Assembly: GCA_965198795.1 (NCBI GenBank)
Contig: OZ240674.1
Location: 2,666,001-2,730,000 of the forward strand
Source of the DNA: G965198795 sp965198795
Lineage (GTDB): Bacteria; Pseudomonadota; Alphaproteobacteria; Rhodospirillales; Casp-alpha2
DNA: 64,000 nucleotides
Reading direction: 5' to 3'
This document shows positions 26,566-35,967 of the stretch, one piece after another. The notes beneath the pieces are model-generated. The model saw only the letters and a list, made by a program, of their open reading frames with translations, searched no databases and was not told the origin of the DNA. A program made the translations under genes and the position numbers. Numbering within the stretch: position 1 is the stretch's first letter; each line of letters opens with the position of its first letter.

Positions 26566-28461
26566 ATGTCGAATGACCAAACCGATAAACCTGAAAGCGA
26601 GATCGAAGGCGCCTTCAAAGACCGCCGGAAGTCGAACCGCCGGAAGTCGAACCGCCAGACAAGCGCGCACCTAGGCTCGGGACGCCGCGCGGAAGACAAT
26701 GTCGATATCCAGGCGCGTTTTCAACGGCTGATCGATATCGGCATATCGCTCTCAGCCGAACGCAATATCAATCGTCTCATGGAAACTATCCTGTTAGAGG
26801 CCAAAAGTCTTGCGAACGCCGATGGCGGAACTCTCTATATCCTGACCGACGACAACCGCCTCAAGTTCGAGATTATGCGCACGGATTCGCTCAAAATCGC
26901 GCTTGGCGGCACCACGGGCAAGGACATAACCTTTCCACCCCTAAACTTGGTGGACCCTGACACGGGAAAAAGCAATTACAGTAACATTGCTTCGTTCTGC
27001 GCCTTGACGGGCAAGTCCGTGAATATCGAAGACGCCTATGCGGCGGCGACCTTCGACTTCACCGGCACCAAGAAATTCGACCAGGGCACGGGGTATCGGT
27101 CTAAATCATTCTTGACGGTGCCTCTAAGGAACAACCAGGACGAGATCATCGGCGTGCTGCAACTGCTGAACGCCCTGCATCCGGAAACCAGTGAGATCGT
27201 TCCCTTCTCCGAAAAAGTTCAGCCGCTAATCGAATCACTGGCTTCACAGGCCGCCGTCGCGCTCGACAACCAGCAACTCTTGCACGCGCAGCGCCGTCTG
27301 CTGGACAGTTTCATCGAATTGATCGCATCCGCCATCGACGCCAAATCGCCCTACACCGGCGGCCACTGCCAGCGAGTCCCGGAACTGACCAAAATGCTCG
27401 CCCGAGCGGCGTGCGATGACAAGGACGGCTCCTTCGCCGGATTCGATCTGACCGAAGACCAATGGTACGAATTGCACATCGCGGCCTGGCTGCACGATTG
27501 CGGCAAGGTGACCACGCCGGAATACGTGGTCGACAAGGCGGTCAAACTCGAGACCATCTATAACCGCATTCACGAAATCCGCATGCGGTTTGAGGTGATC
27601 AAACGCGAGGCGGAGGTCGAATATCTGAAAAAGACCCTTGAAAACCGCGACAGAGAGGCGGAGCACAAGGCCGGGTATGAAGCGCTTTGCGCCGAGTTGG
27701 ACGAAGAATTCGATTTCATCGCCAAGGCCAATATGGGTGGCGAGTTCATGCCCCCGGAAGATCAAGACCGGATTCGTCAAATCGGCGCGCGTGAATGGAC
27801 TCGCACTCTGGATGACCGGCACGGCTTGACCTTTGAAGAACAGAAACGCCTTAAAGGCATTCCGGAAAAACCCATACCGGTACGCGAGAAACTGCTGGAG
27901 GATAAAGCGGAGCACGTGATTCCATGGGAGAATGTCACCATCGCCGCCGACGCCGACAACTCCTACGGCTTCAAAATGGACGTGCCCAAGGTAAAATATA
28001 ACCTCGGCGAAATTTATAACCTTTGTATCGCCCGGGGCACCTTAACGGAGGAAGAACGCTTCAAGATCAATGACCACATCGTTCAGACCATCGTCATGCT
28101 GGAACAGCTGCCATTCCCCAAACAGTTGAAACGCGTGCCGGAATATGCCGGCGGTCACCATGAGAAAATGAACGGCACCGGCTATCCGAAACGGTTGAAC
28201 AAGGACGAGATGTCCGTACCGGCGCGGATCATGGCGATCGCCGATATCTTTGAGGCGCTGACGGCCGCTGACCGGCCTTATAAGAAGCCGAAATCGCTGT
28301 CCGACTCCATTAAGATCATGTCCTTCATGGAAAAGGACGCGCACATCGACGACGAATTATTCCGGCTGTTCTTGAAATCCGGCGTTTACAAGGAATATGC
28401 GGACCGCTTCCTCGATCCCGCCCAGATCGATGAAGTCGATATCGACCAGTATCTCAACTGA
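26566..28461 (+). CDS. GAF plus HD-GYP domain phosphodiesterase with large insert
   Basis: 631 residues. Residues 50-245 form a GAF domain, typical as a sensor for small ligands. A helical linker leads to an HD-GYP domain, the class that hydrolyses cyclic di-GMP. WLHDCGKV (HD at about 310-311) and HHEKMNGTGYP (about 531) are both intact, as is DIFEALTAADRPYKKPK. The HD-to-HHE distance is about 220 residues instead of about 65, so roughly 150 residues of charged, helical sequence are inserted. The N-terminus has a tandem RRKSN duplication. Confidence 0.9.
   Translation: MSNDQTDKPESEIEGAFKDRRKSNRRKSNRQTSAHLGSGRRAEDNVDIQARFQRLIDIGISLSAERNINRLMETILLEAKSLANADGGTLYILTDDNRLKFEIMRTDSLKIALGGTTGKDITFPPLNLVDPDTGKSNYSNIASFCALTGKSVNIEDAYAAATFDFTGTKKFDQGTGYRSKSFLTVPLRNNQDEIIGVLQLLNALHPETSEIVPFSEKVQPLIESLASQAAVALDNQQLLHAQRRLLDSFIELIASAIDAKSPYTGGHCQRVPELTKMLARAACDDKDGSFAGFDLTEDQWYELHIAAWLHDCGKVTTPEYVVDKAVKLETIYNRIHEIRMRFEVIKREAEVEYLKKTLENRDREAEHKAGYEALCAELDEEFDFIAKANMGGEFMPPEDQDRIRQIGAREWTRTLDDRHGLTFEEQKRLKGIPEKPIPVREKLLEDKAEHVIPWENVTIAADADNSYGFKMDVPKVKYNLGEIYNLCIARGTLTEEERFKINDHIVQTIVMLEQLPFPKQLKRVPEYAGGHHEKMNGTGYPKRLNKDEMSVPARIMAIADIFEALTAADRPYKKPKSLSDSIKIMSFMEKDAHIDDELFRLFLKSGVYKEYADRFLDPAQIDEVDIDQYLN
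26622..26656. repeat. 15-bp tandem duplication inside HD-GYP gene
   Basis: CCGCCGGAAGTCGAA occurs twice and then begins a third time. In frame it encodes the duplicated RRKSN at the basic N-terminus. Confidence 0.9.
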
Positions 28462-28467
28462 CGCCGG

Positions 28468-29196
28468 ATGTCCGCCGCCGCCCTCGCCCGAGCCATGGGC
28501 TATCCCTATTATCTGCCCAAACAATCATATGTGGTTCTGGGCGAACGCGTCATGAAAGCGGCGCGCGACGGCGACCTTCCGGGTCTCGCCGGCCGCACGC
28601 CGGTTCTCGCTGTGGGCTCGAACCAGTCGCCGGAACAGATCATACGGAAATTCGGTGACGAAGACTGGGGTCCGATACCGGTCACACGAATTCAACTCTT
28701 TGATTTCGACACGGTTTTCTCACCGCATATTACAGCTTACGGATCGATCCCCGCGACATTACAAGTCTCGCCCGGCGCCATTGTGACGTTATTTGTCACC
28801 TGGTTGGATGAGCGCCAATTATTGCGCATGCATGAGACGGAAATCAGCATGGGCAATTACCATTACGCCACGCTTCACGGCGTCCGGATGAAGGCGGAAT
28901 TGGGCCGGACCCTTACGGATCTGAATGTCTATCTATCGAAACACGGCGCACTTCGAGACGGCGGCGGCGTGGTCCCACTGGCGGAAGTGCCCGCCCTTAA
29001 CCGGCGGCGTCCGGCAAGAAACCAGGAAGAGATTCAGATTTGGGTGCGTGATAAACTTTCGCCGGACGCCGTTCTAGAGGATTATATCCTGGAAGCCGTC
29101 AACAACCGGCCGACGCGTCTTGCCCGGACGGAAAAACTTCGGGCCTGCCGTCTTCCCTTTGGCTATGACAATGTGACCATTCTGGAAAACCCTTGA
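28468..29196 (+). CDS. Conserved hypothetical protein, possibly gamma-glutamylcyclotransferase-like fold
   Basis: 242 residues, starting 6 bp after the HD-GYP stop, so probably co-transcribed. PVLAVGSNQSPEQI resembles the YGSN phosphate-loop of the GGCT/AIG2 fold. The later order (ATLQVSPGAIVTLFVTWLD, then HETEISMGNYHY) matches that fold's strands and its Tyr-containing end. The catalytic Glu is not certain. The last 34 bp overlap the convergent ubiA. Confidence 0.8.
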   Translation: MSAAALARAMGYPYYLPKQSYVVLGERVMKAARDGDLPGLAGRTPVLAVGSNQSPEQIIRKFGDEDWGPIPVTRIQLFDFDTVFSPHITAYGSIPATLQVSPGAIVTLFVTWLDERQLLRMHETEISMGNYHYATLHGVRMKAELGRTLTDLNVYLSKHGALRDGGGVVPLAEVPALNRRRPARNQEEIQIWVRDKLSPDAVLEDYILEAVNNRPTRLARTEKLRACRLPFGYDNVTILENP

Positions 29197-30116
29197 ACAC
29201 CAAAGACTTGTGCGGCGATGATCGCCGTCAAAACGATAAAGCCGACGTCCCGATTGGACTTGAAGCGGACTAGACAGCTCTTCGGGTCGTCAATGTCAAC
29301 GGTTTTAACCTGCCATAACAGATGGCCCGCGGCGATTAAAAGCCCCGCATAATAAAGAGGGTGCAGAGCGGCGTGATAACCGGCCCCCGCCAATAGGGCC
29401 ACCATCGCCCCGTAAAACGCCGCCAACCAGGGCCGCGTGCCCGCGCCCAGCCTCAACGCGGTTGACTTCACCCCAATCATCGCATCGTCTTCCTTGTCCT
29501 GATGGGCATAGATCGTGTCGTATCCCAGGGTCCAAAAGACACCCGCGAGGTAAAGCAGAACCGGAGCGGGGCCCAGACCGCCGTGCGTTACGGCCCAGCC
29601 CATTAGCGCGCCCCAATTGAACGTAAGGCCCAGGACGACCTGAGGCCAATACGTGACGCGCTTGGCGAAAGGATAAATGGCGACCAACCCGATGGAGGAG
29701 AGTCCCAGGATGGCGGCGAATTCGTTGAACTGTATGAGGACCGTCAAACCAATCAGCAACTGAACCCCCAGGAATACAACGGCTTGTTTCACACTGACGT
29801 CGCCGGACGGAATGGGGCGGAGCGCCGTCCGCGCCACTTTGCCGTCGTAATTCCGGTCCGCGATGTCATTGATGGTGCAGCCCGCGCCGCGCATAACCAG
29901 CGAGCCCGCAGCAAACAACAGCGCAAACCGCCAATCGGGAACACCAGGGCTCGCCAAGGCCAACGACCACCAACAAGGCAACAGCAACAGCCATGTCCCG
30001 ATCGGCCTATCCATGCGCGCCAGCCGGAGATACGGTTTTACCGATTGAATGGGCAAGCGATCAACCCAGCTCCCGGCCGGCATGTCGGTCAGGCCAAGGT
30101 GTTGTTTGTCGCTCAT
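29163..30116 (-). CDS. ubiA: 4-hydroxybenzoate polyprenyltransferase
   Basis: 317 residues from ATG 30116, multi-pass membrane protein. The two Asp-rich magnesium/diphosphate motifs are NDIADRNYD and DTIYAHQDKEDD. It attaches the polyprenyl tail to 4-hydroxybenzoate in ubiquinone synthesis. Its 3' end overlaps the preceding convergent gene by 34 bp. Confidence 0.95.
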   Translation of the reverse strand: MSDKQHLGLTDMPAGSWVDRLPIQSVKPYLRLARMDRPIGTWLLLLPCWWSLALASPGVPDWRFALLFAAGSLVMRGAGCTINDIADRNYDGKVARTALRPIPSGDVSVKQAVVFLGVQLLIGLTVLIQFNEFAAILGLSSIGLVAIYPFAKRVTYWPQVVLGLTFNWGALMGWAVTHGGLGPAPVLLYLAGVFWTLGYDTIYAHQDKEDDAMIGVKSTALRLGAGTRPWLAAFYGAMVALLAGAGYHAALHPLYYAGLLIAAGHLLWQVKTVDIDDPKSCLVRFKSNRDVGFIVLTAIIAAQVFGVQGFSRMVTLS

Positions 30117-30172
30117 AAACAGACGTATACGCTTGAGCGGCCTTTGGACGCAACGCCGGAGACAGGAAAGCC

Positions 30173-30907
30173 GTGCCAACGGAAACGACAATCCGCCTAT
30201 TCATCAACGCCCCGCTCTCGGGTAACGCCGAGATTACATTGAACAAGATGCAGAGTCGCCACCTTGCCCGCGTCATGCGATTAGACGCCGGCGATAGTGT
30301 CCTTTTGTTCAATGGGCGGCATGGGGAATGGCGCGCCACACTCAAAACAGCGCATAAAGCCGCTTGTATTCTGGCCTGTGTGTCTCAAACACGAAGTCAG
30401 GCCGGCTCGCCGGACATCTGGCTTCTTTTCGCCCCTGTCAAGAAAACCGGCACGGATTTTATTATCGGGAAAGCCACGGAACTCGGCGTGGCGGAGCTGC
30501 GCCCCGTCCTTACGGAACGAACGCAGTCCCAGCGTGTAAATACGGACCGCTTGGCGCTTTTGACGCGAGAAGCCGCCGAGCAGTGCGGACGGATGGACGT
30601 TCCCGTTGTTCGAGACGCGCGGCGTTTGACCGATCTGGTTTCCGATTGGCCCGGGGGACGCCGTTTATTCGTCCTTGCGGAACGGGCGAATGCTCCTGGT
30701 TTAGCGGGATCATTGGCGGGGGCTTCCGAACCGGCGGCTCTTCTGATAGGACCGGAAGGCGGCTTTTCCGTTTCCGAACTTGACGCCTTGGGAAAACTGC
30801 CATTTGTTACGCTCGTTTCAGCAGGCCCCAGAATCATGAGGGCGGAAACGGCGGCGGTCGCCGGGCTCAGCGTCTGGCAGGCGCTGGTTGGGGACTGGAA
30901 GAGATAA
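30173..30907 (+). CDS. rsmE: 16S rRNA (uracil(1498)-N3)-methyltransferase
   Basis: 244 residues, GTG start after AGGA. SPOUT-family methyltransferase with the trefoil-knot signature LIGPEGGFSVSELD and the C-terminal GPRIMRAETAAVAGL. It methylates U1498 of 16S rRNA. It is divergent from ubiA and followed 61 bp later by gshA. Confidence 0.95.
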   Translation: MPTETTIRLFINAPLSGNAEITLNKMQSRHLARVMRLDAGDSVLLFNGRHGEWRATLKTAHKAACILACVSQTRSQAGSPDIWLLFAPVKKTGTDFIIGKATELGVAELRPVLTERTQSQRVNTDRLALLTREAAEQCGRMDVPVVRDARRLTDLVSDWPGGRRLFVLAERANAPGLAGSLAGASEPAALLIGPEGGFSVSELDALGKLPFVTLVSAGPRIMRAETAAVAGLSVWQALVGDWKR

Positions 30908-30968
30908 CCTCCCGGTCGCGGATGTTGTTCAAGGACCGGCTGGAAATTCGCCGGAGCGAGGAGCCAAT

Positions 30969-32336
30969 ATGTCGGGTGCGTCGAAACCATCCTCTCATAT
31001 CGTCGAGTCGAAAGACGATCTGATTGGCTTTATCGAGTCCGGCTGCAAGCCCCGGGACCAGTGGCGCATCGGCACCGAGCACGAGAAGTTCGCCTATTGC
31101 CTGGAGTCTCTCCAATCTCTCCCTTATGAGGGCGCGCGGGGCGTCAAAGCGTTATTGGAAGGGCTTACGCGGTTCGATTGGGAACCCGTGATGGAAGGCG
31201 ATAACATCATCGCGCTTTCCAAACCCGACAGCAGTTCCATTTCGCTGGAGCCGGCCGGCCAGATTGAGCTTTCAGGCGCGCCGCTGAAGACTATCCACGC
31301 CACCTGCGGCGAGGTAACCAGCCACCTAAAGCAATGCAAGACGGTCGCCAGCGAAATGGGCGTCAGTTTCGTCGGTCTGGGCTATGATCCCAAATGGCGT
31401 GCGGACGACAAACCCTGGATGCCCAAGGGCCGTTATAAGATCATGCGCGAATATATGCCGAAGGTCGGAAGTCTCGGCCTCGACATGATGAAGAACACGT
31501 GCACCGTTCAAGTGAACCTGGATTTCGACTCGGAAGCCACGATGGTCGAGATGTTCCGGGTGTCCCTGGCGTTGCAACCCGTCGCGACGGCCCTTTGGGC
31601 GAATTCTCCGTTCCGCTTCGGCAAGCCGAATGGCTTCCTGTCGTTCCGAAGTCATATTTGGGAAGATGTTGACAATGACCGGTGCGGCACCCTGCCGTTC
31701 GTTTTCGAGGATACTTTCTCGTTCGAGCGCTATGTCGATTATATCCTCGACGTGCCCATGTACTTCGTCTATCGGAACGGCGAGTATCTCGACGCTTCGG
31801 GCAAATCCTTCAAGGACTTCCTTGAAGGCAAGCTCGATATTCTGCCGGGTGAAAAGCCCACCATGTCCGACTGGTCTGATCATATGACCACGGCGTTCCC
31901 AGAAGTCCGCATGAAGAAGTTCCTGGAGATGCGCGGCGCCGACGGCGGAGCCTGGGCGCGAATTTGCGCGTTGCCCGCGTTCTGGGTGGGCCTGCTCTAT
32001 GATGGCGAGGCGCGCCGCGGCGCCTACGAACTTATCAAAGACTGGACCGCGGACGATCACGCCTACCTGCGGCGCGAAGTCCCAAAAACGGCGCTGAAAA
32101 CCGGGTTCAAGGGCCGCACGGTCAACGAGATCGCATCGGACGCCCTGGCGCTCGCGAAAACAGGTCTCAAGAACCGCGGCCGGCTGGACTCGGTCGGTCT
32201 GGACGAAAGCCACTTTCTGCAAGCGCTGCATCATATCGTGGAAACAGGCATGACGCCCGCGGAAGAGATGCTCTTGGCCTACGAAAAACGCTGGAACGGC
32301 TCCGTCGATCCGGTTTTCACCGAATACGCCTATTAA
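30969..32336 (+). CDS. gshA: Glutamate--cysteine ligase, plant/alphaproteobacterial type
   Basis: 455 residues from ATG 30969 with GGAG upstream. It catalyses the first step of glutathione synthesis. WRIGTEHEKFAY near the N-terminus and KGRYKIMREYMP are typical of the long class shared by alphaproteobacteria and plants. PGQIELSG-like EPAGQIELSGAP forms part of the ATP/glutamate site. It is followed after 26 bp by lysS. Confidence 0.94.
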   Translation: MSGASKPSSHIVESKDDLIGFIESGCKPRDQWRIGTEHEKFAYCLESLQSLPYEGARGVKALLEGLTRFDWEPVMEGDNIIALSKPDSSSISLEPAGQIELSGAPLKTIHATCGEVTSHLKQCKTVASEMGVSFVGLGYDPKWRADDKPWMPKGRYKIMREYMPKVGSLGLDMMKNTCTVQVNLDFDSEATMVEMFRVSLALQPVATALWANSPFRFGKPNGFLSFRSHIWEDVDNDRCGTLPFVFEDTFSFERYVDYILDVPMYFVYRNGEYLDASGKSFKDFLEGKLDILPGEKPTMSDWSDHMTTAFPEVRMKKFLEMRGADGGAWARICALPAFWVGLLYDGEARRGAYELIKDWTADDHAYLRREVPKTALKTGFKGRTVNEIASDALALAKTGLKNRGRLDSVGLDESHFLQALHHIVETGMTPAEEMLLAYEKRWNGSVDPVFTEYAY

Positions 32337-32362
32337 GAATACGATCCACCAAGGGGCTTCAC

Positions 32363-33946
32363 ATGATGAGCGGCCTGAAGAAGCGCGCCGAAACCTCAAA
32401 CGCCTGGCCTTTCACGGAAGCGCGCGCCCTGCTGAAACGCCTGAACGGCAAGACGCCGGAGAAGGGTCATGTGTTGTTCGAAACCGGTTACGGCCCGTCC
32501 GGGCTGCCGCATATCGGAACCTTCGGCGAGGTGGCGCGCACGTCCATGGTGCGACACGCCTTTCATCAACTGTGCGATATCCCAACCAAGCTGTTCGTGT
32601 TCTCGGACGATATGGACGGGCTTCGCAAGGCGCCGGACAACTTGCCCGGCAAAGAGATGTTGGAACAGGACCTGGGCAAGCCGCTCACCCAAGTGCGGGA
32701 CCCGTTTGGCGCGCACCCAAGCTTTGGCGAGCACAACAACGCGCGCCTCCGGGCGTTCCTGGACGGCTTCGGGTTTGATTATGAATTCAAGAGCGCGACC
32801 GAATGCTACAAATCAGGTCTGTTCGACGAAACGCTGCTGCGCTTGCTGGAGCGCTATGACGCGGTCATCAATGTGATCCTGCCGACGCTGGGCGAGGAAC
32901 GCCGCGCGACCTATTCTCCGTTCCTGCCCATCTGCAAAAAGACCGGCCGGGTGTTGCAAGTTCCCGTTCGCGAAACCAAACCCGCGGCGGGCGCAATCGT
33001 TTACGAGGACGTGGACGGCGAACTGGTTGAAACGCCGGTGACGGGCGGGCGGTGCAAGCTTCAATGGAAGCCCGACTGGGCCATGCGCTGGACCGCGCTT
33101 GGCGTCGATTACGAAATGTCCGGCAAGGACCTGATCGAGAGCGTCAAACAATCCGGCGCGATCTGCCGGATTCTGGGCGGAAGGCCGCCCGCCGGTTTCA
33201 CCTATGAGCTGTTCTTGGACGAGAACGCCGAGAAGATTTCCAAGTCCAAAGGCAATGGCGTCTCGATGGAGCAATGGCTCACGTACGCGCCGCCCGAGAG
33301 CCTGGCGCTGTTCATGTTCCAAAAACCAAGGGCGGCGAAGCGGCTTCATTTCGACGTCATTCCGAAGACCGTGGACGACTACCTCGCGCATTTGGGCGGC
33401 TATCCGGACCAAGAAGCCGGGAAGCAAATCGACAACCCGGTTTGGCACATTCATGGCGGAAACCCGCCGGCGTCCGACGCGGGCGGCGTGACGTTCGGGC
33501 TGTTGCTCAATCTGGTCGGCGTCTGCGGGACCGAGGATAAATCGGTGCTGTGGCGTTTCATCGGCCGATACCGCGAAGACGCGAACGCCGAAACCGCGCC
33601 CTTCCTGGACAAGCTGCTGGAATACGCCGTCACCTATTATCGGGATTTCGTCAAACCAACCCTGGAATACCGTCCCCCGACGGCGATGGAGGCGAAGGCG
33701 CTCGGCGACCTGCTGACGCGCTTGCGCGCGTTAAGCCCGAAAACGCCCGCCGAGGATATCCAGACGCAAATCTACGAGGTCGGCAAAAGCCACCCGTTCG
33801 AGGACCTTCGGTCCTGGTTCAAGGCGCTCTATGAAATTCTGCTGGGACAGCCGCAAGGCCCGCGCATGGGGTCTTTCATCGCGCTTTACGGCCTGGCGGA
33901 AAGCATCGCGCTGATCGAAAACGCCCTGTCCGGGGATGATTCCTAG
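32363..33946 (+). CDS. lysS: Lysyl-tRNA synthetase, class I
   Basis: 527 residues. This is the archaeal-type class I enzyme, not the class II enzyme of most bacteria; class I is normal in alphaproteobacteria. HIGH is PSGLPHIGTFGE and KMSKS is KISKSKGNGVS. A helix-rich C-terminal domain binds the anticodon. The symbol lysK is sometimes used for this class. It is downstream of gshA on the same strand. Confidence 0.95.
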   Translation: MMSGLKKRAETSNAWPFTEARALLKRLNGKTPEKGHVLFETGYGPSGLPHIGTFGEVARTSMVRHAFHQLCDIPTKLFVFSDDMDGLRKAPDNLPGKEMLEQDLGKPLTQVRDPFGAHPSFGEHNNARLRAFLDGFGFDYEFKSATECYKSGLFDETLLRLLERYDAVINVILPTLGEERRATYSPFLPICKKTGRVLQVPVRETKPAAGAIVYEDVDGELVETPVTGGRCKLQWKPDWAMRWTALGVDYEMSGKDLIESVKQSGAICRILGGRPPAGFTYELFLDENAEKISKSKGNGVSMEQWLTYAPPESLALFMFQKPRAAKRLHFDVIPKTVDDYLAHLGGYPDQEAGKQIDNPVWHIHGGNPPASDAGGVTFGLLLNLVGVCGTEDKSVLWRFIGRYREDANAETAPFLDKLLEYAVTYYRDFVKPTLEYRPPTAMEAKALGDLLTRLRALSPKTPAEDIQTQIYEVGKSHPFEDLRSWFKALYEILLGQPQGPRMGSFIALYGLAESIALIENALSGDDS

Positions 33947-34012
33947 ACGCGCGACCCCATGCGACCGTCGGAAAGGCTGTCTTCCGCCCGCGCGGGACTG
34001 CGGGACGCCGCC

Positions 34013-34048
34013 GCCGTCGTTGATTCATCACCGCGAAGGGGCGGCAAG
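34013..34048 (+). repeat. Left copy of repeat around AT-rich island
   Basis: GCCGTCGTTGATTCATC is identical to 36284-36300. The next 18 bases (CCGCGAAGGGGC onward) match with about two changes and a small gap. The two copies are in direct orientation 2.27 kb apart. Confidence 0.75.
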
Positions 34049-34330
34049 GGCGGGCTGGCGCGTCGGGCGTTGATGGAAATCCTGCTTGGCAAGAAACTGT
34101 CCGACAAATGCGGTTTCAAGTCGTTATGCGTAACCCTCTGACTGTCTGCGACCCGAGCATCTGACTCTCTGCATCGAACACGACGCGAAGGCGCTGAGGC
34201 CAAACGGCCATGTTCGTCGAGGCGAGTTCATCGCGATGCGCGGTCTCCACGACCGGGGATATGAAGGACATAAGCTGACCCTTTTCTATTCGGTCAGCGT
34301 CCCACTTTTTGAATTAATAATAAATGAAAG

Positions 34331-34358
34331 TTGCAATTTTTATTTTGATCTGTAAAAT
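34331..34358 (+). promoter_or_regulatory. Sigma-70-like promoter candidate for island genes
   Basis: TTGCAA (34331-34336), a 16-bp spacer and TAAAAT (34353-34358) lie about 85 bp upstream of the first island gene in AT-rich DNA. Such matches arise easily in AT-rich sequence. Confidence 0.3.
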
Positions 34359-34443
34359 GTATTCTACTTAATAGCAATCATCTTACTAAGCAAGTTGTCG
34401 CATTAACCATCAACCGCCCTCGCTTGTCTGATAGGAAACCACT

Positions 34444-35376
34444 TTGTCCGCAGACGTCATATATCGAGAACCTGTACCCCATTTATTGGGTGTCACAGTC
34501 GCCTGCTTTTTGTTCTTCAGTTTTCAAGTCCCCCTGAACGCTGCATCAAAGTGTGAAGGCCTGGAGGCGTTTAAGGAAAAATGTCTTGGAGAGATACGCC
34601 AGACCCACTCAAACCCGCCATACAAATTTACTACAACCACTCGCCGTTTTTGGAACGATAAGGCGAATGTGCATGTCTACGAAACTTGTGTTGAAAACCA
34701 TTCAGACAAGCCTCTCTACATAAACTGGTTGGTCCCGAAACAAGATGGTTGGATTGATGCTGGCTGTGCATGGCCTAAACCACGCCCAAAACTAAAAAAC
34801 CATACTCTCGGCACCTATGACGGTTGTCTAAAGTACGGAAATCTAAAACATGAAGGCTATGGAACGATTTTGCCACATCGCGATGACTCGGCGGCGATAG
34901 AAAGAGAGGGCGGGGAATGCCCTCCTTCGCCGTCTTCAACAAAGCCGTTAAATAAGAAGGAGACCGAGAAAAGTTCGATCCTCGACTTCTTCGAGTGGGT
35001 AACAAAAACAGTGGTTCCAACTGACCCTAAGGAACCGGAACAGACACTCATAGAAATAAAGGCTTATACAACGCTCAAGGTGAGTACGGCAGACAAGAGT
35101 TTTAATCATCACATGACATATTACGTTAGACCGCTACGAAATTCTTCTGGGGCCAACCCGCAAGATCTTATACTGCGGCCAGAATTCGGTCCGTTGAGGG
35201 CTAAGTACGAACAGGATTCCCGCCTTAAAGGTGATTGGTTTCCCCTGTCAGATAAAGGAACGTTCTCTGTGTCTCTCGATCTACCTGAAAATCCTATTTT
35301 GGGTGAAGTGGGTTATGTCCTTTCGACAAGAGAAGGCAGGCATCTCGGCACACTCTCTGTCCCCATTTGGAAATGA
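34444..35376 (+). CDS. Secreted hypothetical protein of AT-rich island
   Basis: 310 residues, TTG start with AGGAAA a few bases upstream. A hydrophobic segment (HLLGVTVACFLFFSFQVPLNAAS) looks like a signal peptide, cleaved after about residue 34. The mature part has scattered cysteines (KCEGL, KCLG, YETCVENH, GCAWPK, DGCLK, GECPP) and a basic, Pro-rich centre. I recognise no family. Codon use is much richer in A/T than its neighbours, a sign of transfer. It is followed directly by a membrane protein gene. Confidence 0.7.
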   Translation: MSADVIYREPVPHLLGVTVACFLFFSFQVPLNAASKCEGLEAFKEKCLGEIRQTHSNPPYKFTTTTRRFWNDKANVHVYETCVENHSDKPLYINWLVPKQDGWIDAGCAWPKPRPKLKNHTLGTYDGCLKYGNLKHEGYGTILPHRDDSAAIEREGGECPPSPSSTKPLNKKETEKSSILDFFEWVTKTVVPTDPKEPEQTLIEIKAYTTLKVSTADKSFNHHMTYYVRPLRNSSGANPQDLILRPEFGPLRAKYEQDSRLKGDWFPLSDKGTFSVSLDLPENPILGEVGYVLSTREGRHLGTLSVPIWK

Positions 35377-35836
35377 GCCCGCATTGTCCGAATTAAATAA
35401 GCCGAACGGCAAATTGACGCAGGTTTTCCCGTTTCTGCTGCTGGGTGCCGACGTTTTTATGGGCTTCGCCTTACAATGGCTCGATTTCCTAACAAAGACG
35501 GGCTTGGCTTTTGTTGAATGGGAACCTAATGCTCGCTTCACTGCGGGGATTATCGGCGTGGTGGCCGCTCTATCAGTAACGGTAGCCCATTGCTTTGTTG
35601 GATGGCAGAGAGTCGGGGTTTGGTTTAGGCGTTTTTGTTGGGCTTTTTTTATTCTCCTAGCGGCTTGCTTCTTCGCAGGGCCTATCATTGATAATTTGTT
35701 AAGCTGTCCGCAGGTCGTCGAATTCACGCGGGATAAGGTTTGGTTTGGTTTATATGCGCTATGTGGCGCGTGTCTGATCGCACTAATTGCGTCAAGCGCC
35801 ATCATTTTATTTAAACAACCCCCTGCTTCTAAGTGA
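35315..35836 (+). CDS. Hypothetical membrane protein, four predicted helices
   Basis: About 173 residues from ATG 35315, or 150 from TTG 35384. The latter avoids a 62-bp overlap with the upstream gene. Four hydrophobic segments are visible: FPFLLLGADVFMGFAL, AGIIGVVAALSVTVAH, FFILLAACFFAGPII and YALCGACLIALIASSA. No family recognised. It shares the AT-rich composition and probably the transcript of the secreted protein before it. Confidence 0.65.
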   Translation: MSFRQEKAGISAHSLSPFGNEPALSELNKPNGKLTQVFPFLLLGADVFMGFALQWLDFLTKTGLAFVEWEPNARFTAGIIGVVAALSVTVAHCFVGWQRVGVWFRRFCWAFFILLAACFFAGPIIDNLLSCPQVVEFTRDKVWFGLYALCGACLIALIASSAIILFKQPPASK

Positions 35837-35967
35837 CGACAGAACACACGCAATAATAATCTTGAGCTTGTGCTGATCATCTCTTTACCCGGGCCGCCAA
35901 TCCGTTAACGTCAATAGTGGAACTGACGTTTCCAATCCTCCCCTTGAACAACCTCAAGGGGGACGCG

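Larger units (their letters stand above)
33947..34443. other. Intergenic region entering an AT-rich island
   Basis: No gene seen. The first part is GC-rich and contains the left copy of a repeat (34013-34048). A stem of seven pairs, GCTGACC (34274-34280) with GGTCAGC (34292-34298), follows. From about 34300 the composition turns strongly AT-rich up to the next gene. Confidence 0.6.
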
